A DNA stretch of 10,412 bases from Planctomycetota bacterium (lineage in GTDB: Bacteria > Planctomycetota > SBBH01 > JACQRN01), in assembly GCA_016206515.1 (NCBI GenBank), contig JACQRN010000032.1:1-10412 (forward strand), written 5' to 3'. Position 1 is the first letter of the stretch, and the number at the start of each line of letters is the position of its first letter. A model generated the notes under the pieces. That model was not told where the DNA came from. It saw nothing but the letters and a program-made list of their open reading frames with translations, and did no database searches. The position numbers were made by a program, and so were the translations under genes. This document shows positions 1 to 6,850 of this stretch, one piece after another.

Positions 1-2535
1 CCCGGCGAGGCCGAGCGCGAATCCCTCTCGCGGAATCTCGGGGAGTGCACGAAGGGGTGGGATCCAGGCCTGTTTGAGCGCGCGGAGCGGGTTGTCCAGG
101 CCGCGCAGGCGCTCTGCGGGGCGGACGACGCGCTCGTCGCGTCGACGGTCCGCCGCCTCCTCCCGTTCGCGGGCGGTTTCCGCGACACCCTCGCGCGCGC
201 GGGGATCGTCTCGTTCGACGGGCTCCTGGTCCGCGCGCGGGATCTCCTGCGCGACCGCCTCGACGTCCGCGAGAAGCTCCAGTCGCGCTACCGCGCGATC
301 CTCGTCGACGAGTTCCAGGACACCGACCCGCTTCAGGTCGAGATCATCCTGTTCCTCGCGGAGAGGCCGGGCGGGAAGGCCCGCTCCGCGCGCGACGTGA
401 TCCCGGAGCCGGGGCGCCTGTTCATCGTCGGGGATCCGAAGCAGTCGATCTACGCCTTCCGCCGCGCGGACATCGAGGCGTACCACGACGTGGTCGAGCG
501 CCAGGTGGGCGGGGAGCGGGGGGGACTCGCGTGCGACCTGACCTCCTGCTTCCGGATGCACGACCGGCTCGTCGGGGCGGTCAACGCCGTCTTTGCGCGC
601 CTGATCGTCCGCGACGGGGGGGTGCAGCCCTCGTACGAGCCTCTGTACCCCCGCCCGGGAAAGGCCACGCTTCCTTCGCAGCGCGTCGAGGTCCGGCTCG
701 CCATGCCGGCGGGAGGCAGGGCGTGGAAAGCCGAGGAAGCGCATGCCGCTGAGGCCGAGGCGCTCGCGCGCTGGATGCGGAGCACCCTCCTGGCGGGCGA
801 AAAGATCGTGGCGAAGGAAGGGGAGCGCACGGTGCGCGCCGGCGATGTCGCGATCCTGTTCCGCGCGATGACCGCCGCGCCGGCGTACCTCGAGGCGTTG
901 CGCCGGTGGGGGATCCCGTTCGTCGTCGACGGGGAGAAGAACTTCTTCCGGACCCAGGAGGTCGCGGATTTCCTGGCGCTCCTTCAGGTGCTCGCGTGGC
1001 CGCTCGACGCGCTGGCGCTTGCGGGGGTGTTGCGGTCGCCCCTCGGGGGGATGACCGACGCCGAGGTCGCCGCGCTCGGTTCGGCCGGAGGGTTCGATCT
1101 GATGTCGGAAGGAGTCGAGGGTCCCCCCCTGTTCGCCACGCTGCGGGCTTTGCGCGGGGAGGTCCTTCGAATGGGTGCGGGGGACGCGGTCGAGCATGTG
1201 CTGGAGAATCTTCCGGTCCTCGAGGCGGAGGCTGCGTCGCGCGGCGAGCAGGCCGCCTCGAACCTCCGGAAGATCGCCTCGCTGGCGCGCGCGCAGGGGG
1301 CCGCGGTCGGGCTCGACTTCCCCGCGTGGGTGCGCTCCGCCGCCGAACGGATGGGGGCGCTCGAGGCCGAGGGGGAATCCCCCCTCGCCGAGGAGTCCGC
1401 CGACGCGGTCCGCGTCCTGACGATCCACAAGGCGAAGGGGCTCGAGTTCCCGGTGGTGATTGTCCCGGCGATGCAGACGGGGCGCGGCGGCTCCCCCCCG
1501 CGCGTGGAGGTGCGCCGGGACTGGGTCACGGGGTGCTTCGGGATCCGGGTGGGGGATCTTCACAACGTCGGCGAGGCGTTCGTGCGCGAGCGGGAGGTCC
1601 TTCGCGAGGAGGCCGAGCAGAAGCGCCTCTTCTACGTCGCCGCGACGCGCGCGCGGGAGAGGCTGGTGTTGAGCGGTGCGCGGACTGCCCGGCGCGGCGG
1701 CGAGGCGTTCCTCTCCTTTCTGGAGGAGGCGACCGGCGTCCTGGACGGGGAGACTCCCGGCGAGGCGCAGGTCGCGCTCGACGGGGCGAGCCCCGACGGG
1801 GCGAGCCTCGCGCGCGTCCTGGAGGAGGTCGATCCGACCCGGCCGGGTGGCGAGGCGCCCCTTGAGGCGAAGGCGAAGTGGCCGGACGCGGATGCGCTCG
1901 TGCGGATGTGGGAGAAGCGTCGCGCGCACGCGGAGTCGGTCGGCGCGGTCAAGCGTTCGACGGCTCCCTCCCGTCTGCACGGGGAGGAGGTGGGCTCGCG
2001 GTCGGGCGTTGGCGCCGCCCCCCGGGACGTCGCGTCGATCACCGGCACCGTCGCGCACCGGATCCTCGCGCGGATCGATTTCGGCGAAAGCGCGCGGTCG
2101 CTGGCGCGGCTGCTCGATCCGGTCCTCGACGGGGCACTCCCCGCGCACCTGAAAGGCCGGCGAGGCGACATCCGCGGGGATGTCGACGGGGTGCTCGGCA
2201 GGTTCTTCCGGTCGCGGGTGTTCGCCGACATCGCCCGCAGCCGGATCCTCGGGCGCGAGGTCCCGTGCCTGGCGCCCGTGCCGGAGGACGGCGTCCTCCT
2301 CCCGATGGAGGGGGCGATCGATCTCCTCCTGGAGCGGGACGGGGAGGCGGTCGCGGTGGATTACAAGAGCGACACGGTCGCTTCCGGGAAGGAAGGTGAG
2401 CGGGCGAAGAAGTACCTCGGCCAGGGAAAGGCGTACGTCCGTGCGGCAGGCGAGGCCCTGGGGCGACCTGTCGCATTCGAAGTCGTCTTTCTGCGCACGG
2501 CGTCGCGGGTCCGTCTCCTGCCTCCCGTCTCCTGA
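1..2535 (+). CDS. addA: AddA/RecB-like UvrD-family helicase-nuclease (5' end missing)
   Basis: The reading frame is open from base 1 to the TGA at 2533-2535 (844 residues seen); the N-terminus with the Walker A motif lies outside the window. Visible superfamily 1 helicase motifs, counted from base 1: DEFQDT at residue 103 (motif II), GDPKQSIYAFRRAD at 144-157 (motif III), TIHKAKGLEFP at 474 (motif V) and FYVAATRARERL at 544 (motif VI). The C-terminus is a RecB/AddA-type PD-(D/E)XK nuclease: GTVAH with H686, D774 and D787-Y-K789. The D to D spacing of 13 and D-x-K match the RecB nuclease core. No Cys cluster is seen, so AddA fits better than AddB. In the family it forms AddAB, which processes double-strand breaks for RecA loading; addB would be expected upstream, unseen here. 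A 15-bp in-frame duplication (1779-1807, DGAS twice) lies in the linker before the nuclease. Plain RecB-type naming is the alternative. Confidence 0.93.
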   Translation, partial: PGEAERESLSRNLGECTKGWDPGLFERAERVVQAAQALCGADDALVASTVRRLLPFAGGFRDTLARAGIVSFDGLLVRARDLLRDRLDVREKLQSRYRAILVDEFQDTDPLQVEIILFLAERPGGKARSARDVIPEPGRLFIVGDPKQSIYAFRRADIEAYHDVVERQVGGERGGLACDLTSCFRMHDRLVGAVNAVFARLIVRDGGVQPSYEPLYPRPGKATLPSQRVEVRLAMPAGGRAWKAEEAHAAEAEALARWMRSTLLAGEKIVAKEGERTVRAGDVAILFRAMTAAPAYLEALRRWGIPFVVDGEKNFFRTQEVADFLALLQVLAWPLDALALAGVLRSPLGGMTDAEVAALGSAGGFDLMSEGVEGPPLFATLRALRGEVLRMGAGDAVEHVLENLPVLEAEAASRGEQAASNLRKIASLARAQGAAVGLDFPAWVRSAAERMGALEAEGESPLAEESADAVRVLTIHKAKGLEFPVVIVPAMQTGRGGSPPRVEVRRDWVTGCFGIRVGDLHNVGEAFVREREVLREEAEQKRLFYVAATRARERLVLSGARTARRGGEAFLSFLEEATGVLDGETPGEAQVALDGASPDGASLARVLEEVDPTRPGGEAPLEAKAKWPDADALVRMWEKRRAHAESVGAVKRSTAPSRLHGEEVGSRSGVGAAPRDVASITGTVAHRILARIDFGESARSLARLLDPVLDGALPAHLKGRRGDIRGDVDGVLGRFFRSRVFADIARSRILGREVPCLAPVPEDGVLLPMEGAIDLLLERDGEAVAVDYKSDTVASGKEGERAKKYLGQGKAYVRAAGEALGRPVAFEVVFLRTASRVRLLPPVS

Positions 2536-2554
2536 CTTCTGTCTCCTGTTCCCG
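2513..2554 (+). repeat. Degenerate 7-bp tandem repeat spanning the addA stop codon
   Basis: GTCTCCTG occurs at 2513, 2527 and 2541, exactly 14 bases apart, and the 7-mers between copies are decayed forms of the same unit (G-C-C-T-C-C-C, G-A-C-T-T-C-T). That gives about six heptamers. The repeat encodes the last residues of the addA product and supplies its TGA stop at 2533. It ends just before the candidate promoter of the aminotransferase gene. Related heptameric repeats of this kind are scattered in intergenic DNA of several GC-rich bacteria (recollection, not checked). Confidence 0.6.
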
Positions 2555-2557
2555 CCG

Positions 2558-2566
2558 TGCTAGATT
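2558..2566 (+). promoter_or_regulatory. Candidate extended -10 promoter of the aminotransferase gene
   Basis: TGCTAGATT at 2558-2566 matches an extended -10 element (TG-n-TAnnnT). No convincing -35 hexamer lies 16-18 bases upstream. Transcription would begin near 2573, only about four bases before the ATG at 2577, and there is no Shine-Dalgarno sequence before that ATG. Pattern match only. Confidence 0.4.
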
Positions 2567-2576
2567 CCCCCTCCCG

Positions 2577-3863
2577 ATGCCCCGCCTCGGCGCGCTCCGC
2601 GAAGTCCCCTACATGGGCGTGATCTACGTCGTCGCCGAGGCCGCGAAGCTCGGGTACTTCAACGGCCACCCCGACTGGGACAACCTCGGCCAGGGGCAGC
2701 CGGAAGTCGGTCCGCTCCCGGGGGCGCCGCCGCGCCTGACGCGCGCCTCCTTCGGCATTGCGGACTGCGCCTACGGCCCGGTCCACGGCATGCCGGAGCT
2801 GCGCGAGGCGGTGGCGGGCCTCTACAACCGCACGTTCCGCCGTGGGAAGCGGTCGAAATACGGCGCCGAGAACGTGGCGATCGCCGCCGGTGGGCGCGTG
2901 TCGCTCTCCCGAGCCTTCGCGGCGCTCGGTCCGGTCCGCTTCGGGTATTTCACCCCCGACTACACCGCGTACGAGGATCTGTTCCGGTTCTTCCCGCAGG
3001 TGACACCGGTGCACATCCCCCTGCCGGCGGCGGGGGGGTTCGCGATCCCGCCCGCGGAACTGTCGCGTACGGTCGCGCGCGAGCGGCTCAAGGGGCTCCT
3101 GGTCTCGAACCCGTGCAACCCCACGGGCCGGACGATCCGGGACGGGGAGCTCTCCGCCTGGGTCGCTCTCGCGCGCGAGCGGGACGTGACGATCCTCTTC
3201 GACGAGTACTACTCGCAGTACGCGTGGGAGGGCCCGGCGCCGGTGAGCGCCGCCTCGCACGTGGAGGATGTCAACCGCGATCCGGTGCTCCTGTTCGACG
3301 GACTGACGAAGAACTTCCGCTACCCCGGCTGGCGCCTGGGGTGGACCGTGGGCCCGCGCGACATGATCGAGACCGTCGGGTGCGCCGGGAGCGCGATCGA
3401 CGGGGGGTGTCCGCGTCCCCTCCAGCGCGCGGCGTTGAAGCTGCTCGAACCCGCGCGCGCCCGGCGCGAGACCGACGCGATGCGCCGCGCGTTCCGCCCC
3501 AAGCGCGACCTTCTCCTGCGGCGTTTGTCGGAGGCCGGGGTCCGGTTCCCGACGCCATCCGAGGGAACCTTTTACGCCTTCGGCTCGATCGCGGATCTGT
3601 CTCCGCCGCTGAACGACGGCATGCGTTTCTTCCGGGAGGCGCTCCACGCCAAGGTGCTCACCGTTCCCGGATCTTTCTTCGACGTCAACCCGAACAAGCG
3701 TCGCAAGGGGCCCTCGCCGCTCTCCTCCTGGGTCCGCTTCTCGTTCGGTCCCCCGATCCCCTCGGTCCGCCGCGGGGTCGAGAGGCTGTGCGGGATGATC
3801 GCCGGGGCGCGAGCGCGGCGCCTTCACCGCATGGCCGCTCCTCGTTCTGTTGTGGTACGGTAG
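2577..3863 (+). CDS. Fold-type-I PLP-dependent aminotransferase (class I/II), substrate unknown
   Basis: The 428-residue product has the key residues of an aspartate-aminotransferase-fold enzyme in order: NPCNPTG at 178-184, DEYY with D209 (pyridine-nitrogen contact) and Y212, the Schiff-base lysine K245 in LTKNFRYPGWR, phosphate-binding R253 eight residues later, and R387 in SWVRFSFG, the usual substrate-carboxylate arginine. It should be a soluble transaminase using an amino acid donor. The length is slightly above the usual 380-400, with a basic C-terminal tail (after about 405) without recognisable features. It stands alone between addA and tRNA-Gln, so context does not give a substrate. 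The ATG at 2577 is chosen because the N-terminal segment before LGQGQPE is family-like. There is no Shine-Dalgarno sequence. An acid decarboxylase or lyase of the same fold cannot be excluded. Confidence 0.9.
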   Translation: MPRLGALREVPYMGVIYVVAEAAKLGYFNGHPDWDNLGQGQPEVGPLPGAPPRLTRASFGIADCAYGPVHGMPELREAVAGLYNRTFRRGKRSKYGAENVAIAAGGRVSLSRAFAALGPVRFGYFTPDYTAYEDLFRFFPQVTPVHIPLPAAGGFAIPPAELSRTVARERLKGLLVSNPCNPTGRTIRDGELSAWVALARERDVTILFDEYYSQYAWEGPAPVSAASHVEDVNRDPVLLFDGLTKNFRYPGWRLGWTVGPRDMIETVGCAGSAIDGGCPRPLQRAALKLLEPARARRETDAMRRAFRPKRDLLLRRLSEAGVRFPTPSEGTFYAFGSIADLSPPLNDGMRFFREALHAKVLTVPGSFFDVNPNKRRKGPSPLSSWVRFSFGPPIPSVRRGVERLCGMIAGARARRLHRMAAPRSVVVR

Positions 3864-3875
3864 CGGCGCGTCGTC

Positions 3876-3946
3876 TGCCCCGTCGTCCAACGGTAGGACA
3901 CCAGACTCTGGATCTGGGTATCTAGGTTCGAGTCCTAGCGGGGCAA
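3876..3946 (+). tRNA. tRNA-Gln (anticodon CUG)
   Basis: A complete 71-base cloverleaf is visible. The acceptor stem TGCCCCG pairs over 7 bp with CGGGGCA (3939-3945) and the discriminator is A3946. The D stem is GTCC/GGAC. The anticodon stem CCAGA/TCTGG encloses CTCTGGA, which puts CUG at positions 34-36. The T stem CTAGG/CCTAG encloses TTCGAGT. The CCA end is not encoded. No terminator follows; the 3' end runs directly into the opposite-strand bioB tail, which shares 3935-3946. A weak -10-like TACGGT at 3856-3861 is the only promoter hint. Confidence 0.96.
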
Positions 3947-4945
3947 TAAGGGTTTGAACCGCTCCACATCGAGCCCCTGCGCGGCCACCATCGCGAGGTC
4001 CTCCTCGGGCTCCGTGCCGGGGCGGGTGAGGTAGTTCCCCATCAGGACCGATGTCGCGCCGGCGCGGTAGAGGTCGGCCTGGCGGTCGCCGACGCACTGC
4101 TGGCGGCCGCCGCAGACGCGCAGGTCGATCTCGGGGAGGACCAGGCGGAAGACCGCCGTGATCTGCAGGCACTTCTCCGGGGAGAGCGCCTCCCGGAGCG
4201 CCAGGGGCGTGCCGTGGACGCCGATCAGGAAGTTCAACGGAGAGGTATCGACGTCCAGGTCGCGCAGCGTGAAGGCGAGGTCGACGCGGTCCTCGTCAGT
4301 CTCGCCCATGCCGACGATCCCGCCGGAGCAGACGAACAGGCCGTGCTTCTTCGCCAGCCGGATCGTCTCGAGGCGCTCGTCGAAGGTGTGCGTCGTGCAG
4401 ATCGAGGGGAAGAACCGCCGGCTCGTCTCGATGTTGTGGTTGAGCCCCTCGAGGCCGGCCTCCTTCAGGCGGAGGATCGTCCTCTCGTCGAGGATCCCGA
4501 GCGAGGCGTCCGGGACGATCCGCCCCTGCGCCTTGATCGCGCGGATCATTTCGAGAACCTGCTCGACGTACGCCTCCGGCTCGTAGGCGAGCCCCTTCGA
4601 TGCGATCACGACGCCGAAACGGTTGGCGCCGTTGCCGGAGGCCTCCGCGGCGGCCTTCAGGACCTGCTCGACCGGCAGGAGCTTGTAGACCGGGGAGTCG
4701 GTCTTGTGGTGGCCCGACTGGGCGCAGAAGGAGCAGTTCTCGCTGCACCCGCCCGCCTGGGCGTTGACGATGGAGCAGAACGAGACGCGCTTCCCATGGT
4801 GCTTGCGCCGGACTTCGTCCATCCGGTCGAGCCAGGAGTCGACCTCCGCCTCCGGCCGTCGAAGGAGGGCGAGCGCCTCGGCGCGCGTGATCCTTTCGCC
4901 GTCGAGAACCTTCCGTGAGATGTCGTTGAACGGCTGGGGAATCAC
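3935..4945 (-). CDS. bioB: Biotin synthase (radical SAM)
   Basis: The 336-residue product is BioB, which inserts sulfur into dethiobiotin in the last step of biotin synthesis. The radical-SAM cluster cysteines are C67, C71 and C74 (CSENCSFC). Other family blocks are NHNIETS at 169-175, VCSGGIVGMGET at 205-216, GVHGTPL at 242-248 and GATSVLMGNYLTRPG at 296-310. Unusually, the positions of two [2Fe-2S] ligands of the E. coli enzyme are G111 (RFGVV) and D146 (PDASLG); only C206 and the arginine region (R276, LRVCGGRQ) remain, while C57, C183, C278 and C284 are extra. The start is GTG at 4945, seven bases after the moaDE stop, with no clear ribosome site, so translation is probably coupled. No ATG is in frame nearby. 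The TAG stop (3937-3935) falls in the convergent tRNA-Gln. No other bio gene is in the window. Confidence 0.95.
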   Translation of the reverse strand: MIPQPFNDISRKVLDGERITRAEALALLRRPEAEVDSWLDRMDEVRRKHHGKRVSFCSIVNAQAGGCSENCSFCAQSGHHKTDSPVYKLLPVEQVLKAAAEASGNGANRFGVVIASKGLAYEPEAYVEQVLEMIRAIKAQGRIVPDASLGILDERTILRLKEAGLEGLNHNIETSRRFFPSICTTHTFDERLETIRLAKKHGLFVCSGGIVGMGETDEDRVDLAFTLRDLDVDTSPLNFLIGVHGTPLALREALSPEKCLQITAVFRLVLPEIDLRVCGGRQQCVGDRQADLYRAGATSVLMGNYLTRPGTEPEEDLAMVAAQGLDVERFKPLLPR

Positions 4946-4952
4946 GGGGCCA

Positions 4953-5600
4953 TCATACCGCCAGATGATGTTTCCAGACGGGCACTGTCTCCTTGATGCG
5001 GTCGATGATCCAACGGCAGGTTTCGAACGCCTCGGCGCGGTGTCCGGAGGCGACCGCGATCGCCACCGCTGCCTCGCCGGCGGGGACCGGCCCCGTGCGG
5101 TGGACGACGGCGACCGCGAGGATCCCGGCGCGCGCGCGCGCCTCCCGGGCGATCCGCGCCAGCTCCCGGCGCGCCATCTCGTCGTACGCCTCGTACTCGA
5201 TCGCTCGGATCGCGCGGCCGGCCTCCCCGGGGCGAACGATCCCCGTGAACGTGGCGACCGCCCCGGCGCCCTCGGCGCGCGCCGCTTCGAGAAGCGCCGG
5301 CAGGTCGATCGGTTCGCGGGTCAAGAGCACCGACACCGTGCCTTCCGGGTCGTCCTGCCCCTTCCCCCCCTGGACCGGCGGCAGGAGGGCAACCTCGTCG
5401 GCGTCGGAGAGTGGCCGCGACGCCGGGGCGAACTCGTGGTTGACCGCGACGCGCAGCGAGGCGGCGTGCGGCGCGAGCCCCGGGTGGCGGCGCCGCAGGT
5501 GCTCCAGCAGCGCCCCGACGGTCGGTCCGTCGCGCGCGGGAATCGCCTCTTCGTCCCGGCCCGTGGCCGCGCGGCAGATGGAGAAGTAGCGGACGCGCAT
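4953..5600 (-). CDS. MoaD-MoaE fusion, molybdopterin synthase (MoaX-like)
   Basis: The 215-residue product joins both subunits of molybdopterin synthase, which converts cPMP to molybdopterin. Residues 1-79 are a MoaD ubiquitin-like domain (starting MRVRYFS, with DADEVALLPPVQGG) ending in G78-G79. Residues about 88-215 are MoaE: FTGIVR with R123, YEAYDEMA at 136-143, HRTGPV at 167-172, GHRAEAFE at 186-193, and the two conserved lysines K203 and K210 in KETVPVWK. The protein stops five residues after K210, lacking the short tail of E. coli MoaE. In separate MoaD the Gly-Gly is the C-terminus and carries the thiocarboxylate; here it is internal, so cleavage after G79 would be needed, as reported for mycobacterial MoaX. 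ATG at 5600 follows the HEAT-gene stop by three bases, with GGAG six bases upstream. It is coupled to bioB downstream. Confidence 0.93.
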   Translation of the reverse strand: MRVRYFSICRAATGRDEEAIPARDGPTVGALLEHLRRRHPGLAPHAASLRVAVNHEFAPASRPLSDADEVALLPPVQGGKGQDDPEGTVSVLLTREPIDLPALLEAARAEGAGAVATFTGIVRPGEAGRAIRAIEYEAYDEMARRELARIAREARARAGILAVAVVHRTGPVPAGEAAVAIAVASGHRAEAFETCRWIIDRIKETVPVWKHHLAV

Positions 5601-5603
5601 GCT

Positions 5604-6695
5604 CTACTCCGGGACCGCTTCGTCCTCGCCTTCGTAGAAGTAGCGGTTTTCCTCCCACCAGGCCCTCCAGCGCGCGACGGAACGCGCGCGCTCCTCGACG
5701 CCCCCGTCCGGCTGGAAGCCGTGCGAGGTTCCGGTGAGGCAGCACAGCGACCGGCCCGCGGCGGCACGGACGTCCGCATAGGGGCTCGCCAGGCGAGGCA
5801 GGAGGGAGCCGACCCCCTCGCGGCGACCGAGGGCGCCCAGGGCCGTGGCCGCCTCCTCCTGGATGACGTGCGAGTGGGCTTCGGGAGAGGCGAGCGCCGC
5901 GCGGTAGGTCCGCAGGGCGGCGTCGGCGTCGATCGAGGCGATCACCGCGCGGGCGCGGGCACGGATCCAGTCCTCCGGCGCGGTCACGCCCGCGCAGACC
6001 CCGTCCAGGCCGACGGTGTCACCGAGCGCCGCGAGCGCGATCCGGGCGTTCAGCACGACCCATCCGTCGGCATCCTGCGTCGCGTTGGAGAGCGCCTCGC
6101 GTTCGCCTTCGGGCGAGCCGACCTTCCTCAGCGCCTGCTCGGCGAGGAGTTCCACCGCGCCGCGCCGCACCTTCACGTCCTCGTGCCGCAGCCGCGCGGA
6201 CGCCTCGCCGCTGTCGAGCGCCTCCGGATGCGAGACGAAACCCGACAGCGCCTCGGCGACGACGATCGGGTCGGTCCGGGTCAGCCCACCCCGGAGGACG
6301 TCGAGGGACCCCTCGTCGCCGATCCTCGCCAGGGCGCGCGCCGCGTTGCGACGGACGGACGGGTGGGGGTCGTCGAGAAGCGGGGCGAGCGCCTGTGTCG
6401 CGGACGGATCGGCGATCTCCCCGAGGATCCCGCTGGCCGCCGCCCGGAGGGTCGCGTCGGGATCCGCCAGGGCGGCCTTCAGGAGCGCGACCGCGCCCCG
6501 GCCGATGCGGACGAGGTTGTCATGCGCCTGGACCTGCACCGCGCCCTGCGCGTGGGCGAGCCTGGCGATCTCGGCACGGATGAACGACTCGTCCGTCGCG
6601 GGACCCCCTTCCTCCGCGATCGGATCCGCGCTGAGCGCCCCAGGGAGCGATAGGGAAACCACCAGAAACAGAAAAGTGATGACAGTTTTGATCAC
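5604..6695 (-). CDS. Exported HEAT-repeat protein
   Basis: The 363-residue product begins with a signal peptide: a lysine at 3, a hydrophobic core at about 4-17 and a likely cleavage site near residues 22-23 (PGALSA). Residues about 60-310 are tandem HEAT-type helical repeats, each with the pattern D-P-x-x-x-V-R-x-x-A-A-x-A-L-G (clear units at DPDATLRAAASGILGEI, DPHPSVRRNAARALARI and SPYADVRAAAGRSL). The C-terminus LTGTSHGF...RWRAWWEENRYFY is a motif I associate with exported HEAT proteins of GC-rich environmental bacteria. It is probably a periplasmic or surface protein-binding scaffold; no enzyme motif is seen. The start is GTG at 6695: an in-frame TAA lies two codons upstream, and no other start precedes the signal peptide. 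It is the first gene of the cluster with moaDE and bioB; a functional link to them is not evident. Confidence 0.85.
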   Translation of the reverse strand: MIKTVITFLFLVVSLSLPGALSADPIAEEGGPATDESFIRAEIARLAHAQGAVQVQAHDNLVRIGRGAVALLKAALADPDATLRAAASGILGEIADPSATQALAPLLDDPHPSVRRNAARALARIGDEGSLDVLRGGLTRTDPIVVAEALSGFVSHPEALDSGEASARLRHEDVKVRRGAVELLAEQALRKVGSPEGEREALSNATQDADGWVVLNARIALAALGDTVGLDGVCAGVTAPEDWIRARARAVIASIDADAALRTYRAALASPEAHSHVIQEEAATALGALGRREGVGSLLPRLASPYADVRAAAGRSLCCLTGTSHGFQPDGGVEERARSVARWRAWWEENRYFYEGEDEAVPE

Positions 6696-6736
6696 AAGTT
6701 ATTTCGTTTCAAGCTTTTGCGGCGACTGATTTTGTG

Positions 6737-6751
6737 TTCCGGATTCCGGAA
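6737..6751. repeat. Short inverted repeat between the HEAT gene and flaG
   Basis: TTCCGG-ATT-CCGGAA is a perfect 6-bp inverted repeat with a 3-base spacer. It lies in the divergent, relatively AT-rich gap (6696-6850), directly upstream of the candidate sigma-28 promoter of flaG. Its position would suit a regulator operator, but no binding protein can be named. Confidence 0.35.
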
Positions 6752-6757
6752 AGAAGC

Positions 6758-6785
6758 TCAAGATTCAAGTTGGGCATGCCGATCC
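6758..6785 (+). promoter_or_regulatory. Candidate sigma-28 (FliA) promoter of flaG
   Basis: TCAAGATT (6758-6765), 12 bases, then GCCGATCC (6778-6785) resembles the sigma-28 consensus TAAAGWWW-N11-GCCGATAA, with one mismatch in the -35 and two in the -10, and a spacer one base longer. The predicted start near 6792 leaves a leader of about 60 bases before the flaG ATG. FlaG-type genes are commonly late flagellar genes, which fits. Confidence 0.45.
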
Positions 6786-6802
6786 GTGATTATAGGGATC
6801 GG
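6779..6802. repeat. Inverted repeat overlapping the flaG -10 region
   Basis: CCGATCC (6779-6785) and GGATCGG (6796-6802) form a perfect 7-bp inverted repeat around a 10-base AT-rich spacer (GTGATTATAG). The centre-to-centre distance of the arms is about 17 bases. The left arm coincides with the candidate -10 of the sigma-28 promoter and the spacer with the predicted start site. It could be an operator or a small hairpin at the 5' end of the transcript. Confidence 0.35.
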
Positions 6803-6850
6803 TGTGGCCGGTAACAATCGCGGCCCGCCGTGCCCGGCGAGGAGGACGCC

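Noticed and set aside
1779..1807. 15-bp direct duplication in addA
   Set aside because: It is a short in-frame duplication (DGAS twice) in a low-constraint linker; not evidence for a mobile or regulatory element.
3876..3946. tRNA-Gln as an integration site of a genomic island
   Set aside because: No integrase is in the window, I noticed no second copy of the tRNA 3' end, and base composition does not change across it.
2361..4172. Minus-strand open frame of 603 codons across the aminotransferase and tRNA
   Set aside because: It is antisense to a well-supported aminotransferase and to tRNA-Gln, is Arg/Pro-rich without domains, and is the kind of long frame expected by chance at about 70% G+C.
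4704..6653. Plus-strand open frame of 649 codons opposite moaDE and the HEAT gene
   Set aside because: It is antisense to two genes with clear family motifs; its composition is Arg/Gly/Asp-rich and featureless.
6696..6736. Promoter for the HEAT-moaDE-bioB cluster
   Set aside because: The region is AT-rich and a promoter is expected, but I found no -35/-10 pair with acceptable spacing on the minus strand, so none is annotated.
6830..6850. Start of flaG at GTG 6830
   Set aside because: AGGAGG at 6840-6845 is placed for the ATG at 6851 and would be coding if GTG 6830 were used.
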